Origin: Ruminococcus sp. UBA3387
GTDB taxonomy: Bacteria > Bacillota > Clostridia > Oscillospirales > Ruminococcaceae
DNA: 12,486 nt
Direction of reading: 5' to 3'
Assembly: GCA_002358895.1 (NCBI GenBank)
Contig: DEPR01000052.1
Span: forward strand, 1-12,486
Shown here: positions 1 to 6,725 of the stretch, in pieces
Position numbering within the stretch: position 1 is the first letter of the stretch
Layout of the letters: every line of letters starts with the position of its first letter
The notes under the pieces: generated by a model
Told to the model about the DNA's origin: nothing
Database searches by the model: none
Seen by the model: the letters and a program-made list of their open reading frames with translations, nothing else
Position numbers and translations under genes: made by a program

Positions 1-63
1 GCAAACGTCTCATTATGAACAAAATTATTGTGATTGTTTACAAATAATTTACAAACAATATTA

Positions 64-100
64 AAACCACACGGATTATCAGGTCTGTGTGGTTTGTTTT
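64..100 (+). terminator. Intrinsic terminator of an upstream gene outside the window
   Basis: Bases 64-75 pair with 84-95 to give a 12-bp stem with one G-U pair and an 8-base loop, followed by a T-rich run (GTTTTGTT). The first 60 bases are AT-rich and all three forward frames stop by base 64, so they hold at most the last few codons of an unidentified upstream gene. The hairpin insulates the cwlD promoter from upstream transcription. Confidence 0.75.
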
Positions 101-107
101 GTTATAT

Positions 108-136
108 GAATATTCTATTCCATACAAGCATAAAAT
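108..136 (+). promoter_or_regulatory. Sigma-E-like (sporulation mother-cell) promoter of cwlD
   Basis: GAATATT at 108-114 is followed after exactly 14 bases by CATAAAAT at 129-136. The Bacillus sigma-E consensus, as I recall it, is KMATATT, a 14-base spacer, then CATACAMT, so the match is 7/7 and 7/8 with ideal spacing. Transcription would start near 143, just before the cwlD ribosome site at 154-162. No good sigma-A TTGACA/TATAAT pair is visible here. The gene it precedes is a sigma-E target in Bacillus, which supports the call. Confidence 0.65.
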
Positions 137-169
137 GTACAAACTTATTATATGGAAAGAGGTTTTTAA

Positions 170-898
170 ATGACAAAGAGAAAACTTTTGACAGCCGTAT
201 GTTTTATAGCTTTGTGTGCAGTAGTCGGGGTCAGTGGATATAAGGCGGACAATCGGATTGCCGTTCAGACAGTTTCTTCCCAAGGCTTTGTAACCGAACA
301 AAAGCCTGTCATTGTCATTGATGCAGGACACGGTGGAATTGACGGTGGATGTGTCAGCGTAAATGACAAGTGCGAAAAGGATATAAATCTGAATATTCTG
401 CTGACATTGCGTGATATGGCTGAGATTATGGGATATGAGCCTGTATGTACACGTGAAACGGATAAATCTATTCACGATGACGGTATTGAAGGGCTTTCAA
501 ATCAGAAAAAGTCAGATATGAAAAACAGGCTTGATATTATAAATTCCAATGAAAACGGTATTGCTGTTTCTATTCACCAGAATCAGTTTACAGATGAAAA
601 ATACAGCGGTGCACAGATGTTTTACAGTCCAAATATTGAGGGAAGTGAACAGCTGGCAGATATAATGCAGAAGCAGTTTGTTGCCAAGCTTCAGCCTGAT
701 AACCAGCGTGAGACCAAGCAGGTAGGAGATGAGCTTTATCTGTTACATTTTGCAAAGTGTCCTGCAGTTATGATTGAATGTGGCTTCCTGTCAAATCACG
801 AGGAGGCAAGCAAGCTTGAGAGTGAGGAATATCAGAAACAGATAGCATTTACGATTTTCTGTGGTATTACGGAGTTTGAGAATATGAGAGTAGGATAA
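170..898 (+). CDS. cwlD: N-acetylmuramoyl-L-alanine amidase, CwlD-like (spore cortex)
   Basis: This 242-residue protein is a zinc amidase of the Amidase_3 family, which cleaves the bond between N-acetylmuramic acid and L-alanine in peptidoglycan. A hydrophobic signal-anchor spans about residues 6-24, so the domain lies outside the membrane. The catalytic domain starts at VIVIDAGHGG. The zinc ligands are visible as H54 (DAGHGG), E69 (KCEKD) and H136 (SIHQN), and the catalytic glutamate as E203 (MIECGF). The lack of cell-wall repeats and the length (Bacillus CwlD is about 237 residues) fit CwlD, which with PdaA makes muramic-delta-lactam in the spore cortex. The ATG at 170 has GGAAAGAGG at 154-162. 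The sigma-E-like promoter upstream strengthens the sporulation role. A general autolysin is the alternative. Confidence 0.85.
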   Translation: MTKRKLLTAVCFIALCAVVGVSGYKADNRIAVQTVSSQGFVTEQKPVIVIDAGHGGIDGGCVSVNDKCEKDINLNILLTLRDMAEIMGYEPVCTRETDKSIHDDGIEGLSNQKKSDMKNRLDIINSNENGIAVSIHQNQFTDEKYSGAQMFYSPNIEGSEQLADIMQKQFVAKLQPDNQRETKQVGDELYLLHFAKCPAVMIECGFLSNHEEASKLESEEYQKQIAFTIFCGITEFENMRVG

Positions 899-934
899 AA
901 AAAGGGTATCGCATCTGCGATACCCTTAAATTTT
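897..934. terminator. Bidirectional terminator between convergent cwlD and the HU operon
   Basis: Bases 902-912 pair perfectly with 917-927 (11 bp, ATCT loop). On the minus strand the stem is followed by a run of seven T (897-903 read in reverse), an excellent terminator for the HU/DUF6465 operon. On the plus strand it is followed by AAATTTT, which can serve cwlD. The stem sits between two stop codons only 38 bases apart (896-898 and 937-939). Confidence 0.85.
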
Positions 935-936
935 AA

Positions 937-1296
937 TTAAAGCTCAATTTTGCCTTCTGTCTTGTTGTTTACAACATAATAAGCGGCATTGTCTTCAGGT
1001 TTAACGTAAACGTTGATTGTTCTTACGCAACCCTTGTTGTTTGCTCTGAAATCTGCTTTGGCAGCTGCTACGATAGCATCAATTTCTACTTCCTTGCCAC
1101 CAAACTGTACAACTACGTTTTCCTTCTTTACTTCAGGCTTAGCAGCCTTTTTAGCAGGAGCTTTCTTAGTTGCAGGCTTCTTTGCAGGAGTCTTCTTTTC
1201 AACCTTAGCTTCAACCTTTGTTTCAGCTTTTGGAGCTGTTTTTGTTGCAGTTTCTTTTACTGCCTTTGTTTCTGTTGTAGTTTTCTTTGTTGCCAT
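937..1296 (-). CDS. DUF6465-type protein with histone-H1-like Lys/Ala tail
   Basis: This 119-residue protein has two parts. Residues 2-60 are low complexity, with 19 lysines in the first 60 residues plus Ala, Thr and Pro in repeats such as TPAKK, ATKKAPAKK and KKAAKPEVKK, resembling the C-terminal tail of histone H1. Residues 61-119 form a compact domain (VVVQFGGKEVEI, then VYVKPEDNAAYYVVN, ending KIEL) that I recognise from memory as DUF6465 of Clostridia; its function is unknown. The start is the ATG at 1296, because GAAAGGA (1311-1305) lies 8 bases upstream; the TTG two codons earlier has poor spacing. The gene is 21 bases downstream of HU with no terminator between, so the two share a transcript. 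A DNA- or RNA-binding, nucleoid-associated role is inferred from the tail and the neighbour. Confidence 0.8.
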   Translation of the reverse strand: MATKKTTTETKAVKETATKTAPKAETKVEAKVEKKTPAKKPATKKAPAKKAAKPEVKKENVVVQFGGKEVEIDAIVAAAKADFRANNKGCVRTINVYVKPEDNAAYYVVNNKTEGKIEL

Positions 1297-1317
1297 AATC
1301 AAAATCCTTTCAAAAAA

Positions 1318-1593
1318 TTATTTGTTTACGACTTCTTTAAGAAGCTTTCCTGATTTGAAGACCGGTGCCTTTTTTGCAGGAATTACAATAGGTTTTTTTG
1401 TTGTGGGGTTAATTGCATTTTTCTCTGCACGTTCACGCACATCAAATGTTCCGAAACCTGAAATTACAACCTTTTCACCTTTTGCAAGCGTTTCAGTAAT
1501 TGTGTCGATTACTGATGAAATAATAGCTTCTGATTCTTTCTTTTTTATCGAGTTCTTTTCAGCTATTACCGATACAAGTTCTGATCTTGTCAT
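1318..1593 (-). CDS. hup: HU family DNA-binding protein
   Basis: This 91-residue protein has the normal HU length. HU dimers bend and compact DNA in the nucleoid. The family pattern is clear: N-terminal helices 1-38, GFGTF at 46-50, the beta-arm around 53-75 with Pro63, then IPAKKAPVFKSGK and the C-terminal helix. The arm tip is unusual: it reads KNAINP, so the usual Arg61 next to the intercalating Pro63 is Ile61 and Arg58 is Lys58. The ATG at 1593 was chosen because AAAGGAGG (1609-1602) is 8 bases upstream and it gives the canonical MTRSELV start. A consensus sigma-A promoter lies directly upstream. HU is first in a two-gene operon with the H1-like protein. Confidence 0.95.
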   Translation of the reverse strand: MTRSELVSVIAEKNSIKKKESEAIISSVIDTITETLAKGEKVVISGFGTFDVRERAEKNAINPTTKKPIVIPAKKAPVFKSGKLLKEVVNK

Positions 1594-1620
1594 TGTTTTT
1601 GCCTCCTTTGTTCTGGTTGT

Positions 1621-1649
1621 ATTATAGCTTCTTATGCAGGATTTGTCAA
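1621..1649 (-). promoter_or_regulatory. Consensus sigma-A promoter of the HU operon
   Basis: On the minus strand TTGACA (1649-1644) and TATAAT (1626-1621) are separated by 17 bases, a perfect match to the housekeeping consensus. Predicted transcription start is near 1614, leaving a very short leader before the AAAGGAGG site. This fits an abundant nucleoid protein. Confidence 0.9.
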
Positions 1650-1840
1650 TTAAAATATGCCAATTTCTGCAAATAAAATAAAGATTTGTAGAATTATATA
1701 AAATCAAAAAAAATAAGTGAAAGATTTTGTTTTATTTAACGTGAAAAAAGTGTGGATACTTCGGTATAATCTTTACGTTTCGTTATTCCTTACGGTTTGT
1801 GCTATATTAGCAAAATGTATGTTTTTTTTGGAAATAATGC
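1650..1840. other. AT-rich divergent intergenic region, extra promoter-like sites only
   Basis: The gap between HU and secDF (1594-1936) is 343 bp and holds no gene I can support. Between the two strong promoters are two weaker promoter-like pairs: on the minus strand TTCACT (1721-1716), 17 bases, TATAAT (1698-1693), a possible second HU promoter; on the plus strand GTGAAA (1741-1746), 18 bases, TATAAT (1765-1770), a possible second secDF promoter with a leader of about 160 bases. A 5-bp hairpin at 1800-1812 and an eight-T run at 1822-1829 are separated by 9 bases and do not make a convincing terminator. Confidence 0.4.
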
Positions 1841-1869
1841 TTGACTTTTATGTAGAAAAGCACTATAAT
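1841..1869 (+). promoter_or_regulatory. Sigma-A promoter of secDF
   Basis: TTGACT at 1841-1846 and TATAAT at 1864-1869 are separated by 17 bases, 11 of 12 consensus positions. Predicted start is near 1876, giving a leader of about 60 bases to the GTG start codon. This start also argues against the TTG at 1886 as initiator, since that would leave too little leader for a ribosome site. Confidence 0.85.
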
Positions 1870-1936
1870 AGAAAAGTAATTATATTTGGCAGATTATATA
1901 TTTGTATCTGCAATTTTAGGTTTAGGAGGATTAATC

Positions 1937-4279
1937 GTGCGTCGAGCAAAGAAACCCGTATTTTTCATCGTTGTAGCTTGTATTCTTGCTTTTGCATATC
2001 TTACATTTGCAGGTGTACATACACAATACGGTGATGTTGAAAAGTCATATATTAAAGGTGTGGACGAAATCCGTTGGGGCATTGATATTCAGGGTGGTGT
2101 AAATGCTACTTTTGAACCGGCTGACGGATATGATGCTACAGCTAAGGAAATGGAAGCTGCTAAATCAGTAATCGAACAGCGTCTTGTTAATCTGAACATT
2201 ACTGACAGTGAAGTTTATGTTGACACAGCTACTAACAAGGTAATGGTTTCATTCCCTTGGCAGGCAGGCGAAAAGGACTTTGACCCTGAGGCTGCTGTTG
2301 CTGAACTTGGTGAAACAGCTATCCTTACATTCAGAAAGGGTACTGAAGAAACAGGTGAAACTGTTATCACTGGTACTAACGTAAAGAATGCTGAGGCTGC
2401 TCAGATTACTAACGACAACGGACAGGCCGAATATGTTGTAGCTCTTGAGCTTGACAGCGAAGGTACAGGTTCTTTTGCTGAAGCTACAACAGAGCTTGCT
2501 GCTACTCAGGGACAGATTTCTATCTGGATGGATGAAACACAGATTTCAGCACCTATGGTAAACGAAGCTATCACCGGTGGCGAATGTACAATTACAGGTA
2601 GCTCATCAAATCCTTTTACATATGATTCAGCTAAGGAACTTGCTGATAAGATTATGGCAGGTTCATTGCCATTCAAGCTTGTTACAACAAGTAATAATAT
2701 CATTTCTGCAACACTTGGTTCAGGTGCAAGAGATGCAATGGTTATTGCCGGTGCAATCGCATTCCTTCTCATCGCACTTTATATGATTTTCATTTACAAG
2801 CTTCCCGGATTTGTTGCTACTATTGCTTTGTTCGGACAGGTTGTAGGTACAATCGCTTGCGTTTCTGGCTTCTTCGGAAACATAGAAAGCTTTACTCTTA
2901 CTATTCCTGGTATTGCGGGTATTATACTTGCTATCGGTATGGGTGTTGACGCTAACGTTATTGTTGCTGAACGTATCAAGGAAGAGCTTAACAACGGTAA
3001 GACTCTGACAGGTGCTATTGAGCTGGGTTATAAGAGAGCCTGGTCAGCTGTATTCGACAGTAACATCACAGTTGTATTCGTGGCAGTTATTCTTATGGGT
3101 GCTTTCGGACCAACAGACAGCTTGTTCGGTAAGCTCCTCAAGCCGTTGTTCTTCTCATTCGGTGTATCAACTGCTGGTACAATTTATTCACTTGGTTACA
3201 CATTGCTTGTAGGTATTATCCTCAACTTTGTATTCGGTATTTTCTGTTCAAGACTTATGCTTTCTTCACTTTCAAAGTTCAAGTGCTTTAAGAAGCGTTC
3301 ACTTTACGGTGCTAAGGAAAATGCTAAGGAAAGAAAGACAATCCGTGTGTTTGAACATCGCAAGATTTTCTACACAGTTTCTTGTGTACTCATTGCATTG
3401 TTTGCTGTAATTACTCTTGTGTTCGGCACAAATGTTGCTATTGAATTCAAGGGTGGTACAATTATCACATACACATACGAAGGCGATATTGATACAAACG
3501 ATGTTGCCAAGGTAGTAAAGGATACAATCAACGAAAAGGCTATTGTTACAACAGGTACTAACTTCTCAAGCGACGATACAACAGTTAAGCTCCAGTTCGC
3601 TTCCAAGGAAGGTATCAGTGAACAGAAGCAGAATGATCTGAAGGAAGCTCTTGAAAAGGATTTCGCTGACAACAAGCTTGAACTTCTTGAGTCAAATGAC
3701 GTAGCAGCTTCAAACGGTATTAACTTCTTCTTCAAGTGCCTTGTGGCTTGCGTATTTGCATTAATTATTACTGTTATTTATATTGCATTCAGATTTAAGA
3801 AAATCGGAGGACTTTCAGCAGGTTGCTTCGCTGTAGTGGCTCTTATCCACGACTTGCTTATGGTTTACGGTTGCTTTGTAATCTTCAGATTTGACATTAA
3901 CGCAAACTTTATGGCTGTACTTCTTACAATTCTCGGTTACTCAATCAATGCTACAATCATTATTTATGACCGTATCAGAGAAAACCGCAGACTTTATGGC
4001 AATAAGCTTGCTATTGAAGACCTTGTTAACCAGTCAATTACACAGACAGTGGGCCGTTCAATCCACACAAATGTAACTACTATTATGGCAATGGTTGTTG
4101 TATGTATTGTATGCTCAATCTTTGGTATTACTTCAATTATCAGTTTTGCATTCCCATTGATTATCGGTATGCTCGCAGGTGTGTACTCATCCAACTGTGT
4201 TGCTCCTACACTCTGGGTAATGTGGCAGAAGCGTGCTGAAAAGAAAAGAGCTATCAAAGGTAAAAAAGCTAAGGCTTAA
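1937..4279 (+). CDS. secDF: Fused SecD-SecF protein translocase subunit
   Basis: This 780-residue membrane protein assists SecYEG/SecA by pulling preproteins across the membrane with energy from an ion gradient. The SecD half has a first helix at about 7-27, the WGIDIQGG motif (47-54), a large external domain, the DxAGSLPFKL-type segment before helix 2, and GMGVDANV with Asp338 in helix 4. The SecF half starts at about residue 473, with its first helix and the EFKGG motif (503-507), an external domain, and the GYSIN...DRIREN helix. Arg707 (TVGRS) is present. The Asp that normally follows SIN (Asp213 of E. coli SecF) is Ala672 here, codon 3950-3952. I chose GTG 1937 because AGGAGGA lies at 1924-1930 and the protein then begins with a basic segment; a TTG at 1886 would add 17 residues but has no ribosome site. 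The gene is monocistronic by its flanking promoter and terminator. Confidence 0.95.
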   Translation: MRRAKKPVFFIVVACILAFAYLTFAGVHTQYGDVEKSYIKGVDEIRWGIDIQGGVNATFEPADGYDATAKEMEAAKSVIEQRLVNLNITDSEVYVDTATNKVMVSFPWQAGEKDFDPEAAVAELGETAILTFRKGTEETGETVITGTNVKNAEAAQITNDNGQAEYVVALELDSEGTGSFAEATTELAATQGQISIWMDETQISAPMVNEAITGGECTITGSSSNPFTYDSAKELADKIMAGSLPFKLVTTSNNIISATLGSGARDAMVIAGAIAFLLIALYMIFIYKLPGFVATIALFGQVVGTIACVSGFFGNIESFTLTIPGIAGIILAIGMGVDANVIVAERIKEELNNGKTLTGAIELGYKRAWSAVFDSNITVVFVAVILMGAFGPTDSLFGKLLKPLFFSFGVSTAGTIYSLGYTLLVGIILNFVFGIFCSRLMLSSLSKFKCFKKRSLYGAKENAKERKTIRVFEHRKIFYTVSCVLIALFAVITLVFGTNVAIEFKGGTIITYTYEGDIDTNDVAKVVKDTINEKAIVTTGTNFSSDDTTVKLQFASKEGISEQKQNDLKEALEKDFADNKLELLESNDVAASNGINFFFKCLVACVFALIITVIYIAFRFKKIGGLSAGCFAVVALIHDLLMVYGCFVIFRFDINANFMAVLLTILGYSINATIIIYDRIRENRRLYGNKLAIEDLVNQSITQTVGRSIHTNVTTIMAMVVVCIVCSIFGITSIISFAFPLIIGMLAGVYSSNCVAPTLWVMWQKRAEKKRAIKGKKAKA

Positions 4280-4294
4280 TATTTCATAAGATAT

Positions 4295-4327
4295 AACTCA
4301 GGGTGAAAAGCCCTGAGTTTTCTTTTT
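4295..4327 (+). terminator. Intrinsic terminator of secDF
   Basis: AACTCAGGG (4295-4303) pairs perfectly with CCCTGAGTT (4311-4319) around a 7-base loop, followed by TTTTCTTTTT. It starts 16 bases after the secDF stop and lies just upstream of the lepA promoter. Confidence 0.92.
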
Positions 4328-4333
4328 ATCAAA

Positions 4334-4362
4334 TTGACAATGAGATAATAACGTGGTATAAT
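4334..4362 (+). promoter_or_regulatory. Consensus extended -10 sigma-A promoter of lepA
   Basis: TTGACA (4334-4339), 17 bases, TATAAT (4357-4362), with TGG directly before the -10 (4354-4356) as an extended -10 element. All twelve core positions match. It lies only 7 bases after the secDF terminator T-run, so lepA and the two genes after it form their own unit. Confidence 0.92.
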
Positions 4363-4410
4363 ATTTTATTATGGATAAATATACACATTCAAAAGAATGG
4401 AGATAAATTA

Positions 4411-6210
4411 ATGAACGAAAACAATATCAGAAATTTTTGTATTATAGCTCATATTGACCACGGTAAATCCACGCTTGCCGACAGAATCCTGGAGTTGACT
4501 TCTACTGTTGAGCTTCGAGAAATGGAGGACCAGCTCCTTGACAATATGGACATTGAAAGAGAACGTGGCATTACAATCAAAGCCCGTGCAGTAAGACTGA
4601 ATTATCACGCTGATAACGGGGAGGACTATGTGTTTAATCTTATTGATACTCCCGGACACGTTGACTTCAACTATGAGGTTTCAAGAAGTCTTGCTGCCTG
4701 CGAAGGTGCTATCCTTGTTGTGGACGCATCGCAGGGCATTGAGGCACAAACTCTTGCTAACACTTATCTTGCTATTGAGCACGACCTTGAGGTTCTGCCT
4801 GTTGTAAATAAAATAGATTTGCCATCTGCTGACCCTGAACGTGCTTGTGAGGAAATTGAAAACGTAATCGGTATTCCTGCACTTGATGCACCAAGAGTTT
4901 CAGCTAAAATGGGTATAAACATAAAAGAAATTCTTGAACGTGTAATAACTGATATTCCAGCACCAACAGGTGATGACAATGCACCGCTTCAGGCTTTGAT
5001 TTTTGACAGCTATTACGACCAGTACAAGGGCGTAATTATCTATGTCAGAGTCAAAGAAGGACATATCAAGGCAGGGGACACAATAAGACTTATGGCTACC
5101 GGTGCTGAATTCCAGACCGTTGAAGTAGGGTATATGGGAGCTAAGGACTTGGTACCTATTGGTGAGCTTCACGCTGGTGAGGTCGGATATATTGCAGCTT
5201 CTATCAAGGATATCGGCGATACACGAGTTGGCGATACGGTAACTAACGCTATGACACCTTGTGCTGAGCCGTTGTCGGGATATAAAAAGGTTAATCCTAT
5301 GGTTTATTCGGGTATTTATCCTGTTGATGGTGCAAAGTACCCTGATTTGCGTGATGCTCTCGAAAAGCTGATGCTTAATGACGCTTCTTTGTCTTTCGAG
5401 CCTGAAACATCTATTGCTCTTGGTTTTGGCTTCAGATGTGGATTTCTTGGGCTTCTGCATATGGAAATCATTCAGGAAAGACTTGAGCGTGAATATAATC
5501 TTGACCTGATTACAACTGCTCCGTCTGTTATATATAAAGTTAATATGACTGACGGCTCAACTGTTTACATTGATAACCCTACGAATTTCCCTGACCCGGG
5601 GCTTATTGCTTCAGCTGAAGAGCCGATGGTTACAGCTCATATTTTTACACCGTCTGAGTTTGTGGGAAACATTATGGAGCTTTGTCAGGACAGACGTGGC
5701 GTTTTCAAGGATATGAAGTATATTGATGAAACCCGTGTGGATTTACATTATGAGCTGCCACTCAATGAGATTGTATATGACTTCTTTGATGCACTTAAAT
5801 CAAGGACCAAGGGATATGCAAGCTTTGACTATGAAATGCTTGGCTATGCACAGAGTAAGCTGGTTAAGCTTGATATTCTCCTTAACGGGGAAGTTGTCGA
5901 TGCTTTGTCGTTTATTGTGCATACCGAGAAGGCTTATGCAAGAGGCAGGAGGATTGCTGAAAAGCTAAAGGAAAATATTCCGAGACAGCTGTTTGAAGTG
6001 CCTATTCAGGCTGCAATCGGTGGAAAGGTAATTGCCAGAGAAACCGTCAAGGCTATGAGAAAAGACGTTCTTGCAAAATGCTATGGTGGTGATATTACCC
6101 GTAAGAAAAAGCTTCTTGAAAAGCAAAAGGAAGGTAAAAAGCGTATGCGTCAGCTTGGTTCTGTTCAGGTGCCACAGGAGGCATTTATGTCGGTACTCAA
6201 GCTTGATTAA
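4411..6210 (+). CDS. lepA: Elongation factor 4 (LepA), ribosome-associated GTPase
   Basis: This 599-residue protein has the usual LepA length. It is a translational GTPase that binds ribosomes and affects elongation or subunit biogenesis, mainly under stress. The GTPase motifs are visible in order: AHIDHGKS P-loop (13-20), ERGITIKA switch (51-58), DTPGH (79-83), NKID (133-136) and SAK (164-166). The LepA-specific C-terminal domain is present, with KCYGGD, a basic [16 protein letters not shown] stretch and PQEAF near the end; this separates it from EF-G, which lacks that domain. The ATG at 4411 has GGAGA at 4399-4403, 7 bases away, and gives MNENNIRNF, where the family starts. The extended promoter is directly upstream, and a small membrane gene and hemW follow with no terminator. 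Confidence 0.97.
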   Translation: MNENNIRNFCIIAHIDHGKSTLADRILELTSTVELREMEDQLLDNMDIERERGITIKARAVRLNYHADNGEDYVFNLIDTPGHVDFNYEVSRSLAACEGAILVVDASQGIEAQTLANTYLAIEHDLEVLPVVNKIDLPSADPERACEEIENVIGIPALDAPRVSAKMGINIKEILERVITDIPAPTGDDNAPLQALIFDSYYDQYKGVIIYVRVKEGHIKAGDTIRLMATGAEFQTVEVGYMGAKDLVPIGELHAGEVGYIAASIKDIGDTRVGDTVTNAMTPCAEPLSGYKKVNPMVYSGIYPVDGAKYPDLRDALEKLMLNDASLSFEPETSIALGFGFRCGFLGLLHMEIIQERLEREYNLDLITTAPSVIYKVNMTDGSTVYIDNPTNFPDPGLIASAEEPMVTAHIFTPSEFVGNIMELCQDRRGVFKDMKYIDETRVDLHYELPLNEIVYDFFDALKSRTKGYASFDYEMLGYAQSKLVKLDILLNGEVVDALSFIVHTEKAYARGRRIAEKLKENIPRQLFEVPIQAAIGGKVIARETVKAMRKDVLAKCYGGDITRKKKLLEKQKEGKKRMRQLGSVQVPQEAFMSVLKLD

Positions 6211-6251
6211 TCAACTGTTTGGTTTTCGGTCGCTGTTTGAAAGGTGGTTTC

Positions 6252-6725
6252 ATGAAGGATATTCAGAAATCAATGAAATTTTCTATGATTTTTGGCTTCA
6301 TAGGTGCAGTTGCTGTACCTGTGTTTTATGAGATATATGCTAATGTAAGTAATACAATCGGATTGGTTATGGTTTGTTGCTTTGCGTTGGTGGCAGGGGT
6401 TGCGTTTTCAACGATTGCTCTGAAATCGGCACTGCTGGGAATTACAGTTTCTCTTGCGTATACAGGAATTTTCGGTATGCTTGTTTATGTGCTTTTGCAC
6501 CCGATTGTTGTAAATGCTTTAAAGGCAAGTTCGGTATATTTTCAGTTGTCTCTTAAAGAACAGGCAATGTTTTTACTATATACAGCATTGATTTTATTTG
6601 GTATGTACATTGTGTGTCTTATATGCAAAGGGGTAACTATTGCAATTAATCAGGTGAAAAACAACAGGGAGAAATCAGCTTCATATATTGCTGATGCGTT
6701 TTCTGACAGCGAGGACGAAAGATGA
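6252..6725 (+). CDS. Small four-helix membrane protein of unknown function
   Basis: I do not recognise this 157-residue protein. Four hydrophobic segments are visible at about 9-29, 34-56, 58-83 and 104-131, followed by a charged cytoplasmic-type tail that ends SDSEDER. There are no catalytic motifs. The ATG at 6252 has AAAGGTGG at 6241-6247 only 4 bases away, a somewhat tight spacing; a TTG at 6219 lacks a ribosome site. It starts 41 bases after lepA with no terminator, and its TGA overlaps the ATG of hemW (ATGA), so it is probably co-transcribed with both and translationally coupled to hemW. lepA and hemW are commonly adjacent in Firmicutes, so this gene is inserted in a conserved pair. Any functional link to either is unproven. 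Confidence 0.8.
   Translation: MKDIQKSMKFSMIFGFIGAVAVPVFYEIYANVSNTIGLVMVCCFALVAGVAFSTIALKSALLGITVSLAYTGIFGMLVYVLLHPIVVNALKASSVYFQLSLKEQAMFLLYTALILFGMYIVCLICKGVTIAINQVKNNREKSASYIADAFSDSEDER

Noticed and set aside
38..475. 145-residue minus-strand open frame over the start of cwlD
   Set aside because: Antisense to cwlD and its promoter, with no recognisable domain; composition is that of a shadow frame.
1013..1627. 204-residue plus-strand open frame, hydrophobic and Phe/Ala/Ser-rich
   Set aside because: It is the antisense of HU and the Lys/Ala-rich DUF6465 gene; AAG and GCN codons read backwards as Leu, Phe and Ser/Gly/Arg. There is no ribosome site, and the opposite strand has clear families.
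1800..1830. Terminator-like hairpin plus eight T upstream of secDF
   Set aside because: The stem is only 5 bp with a 3-base loop, and 9 bases separate it from the T-run.
1886..1936. 17-residue N-terminal extension of SecDF from TTG 1886
   Set aside because: The predicted transcription start is near 1876 and there is no ribosome site before 1886, while AGGAGGA is ideally placed before GTG 1937.
1717..2034. 105-residue plus-strand frame across the secDF promoter and start
   Set aside because: It runs through the -35/-10 elements and overlaps secDF in another frame; no ribosome site or domain.
4900..5460. 186-residue minus-strand open frame inside lepA
   Set aside because: Fully inside lepA, whose motifs run through this region without a break; no family resemblance.
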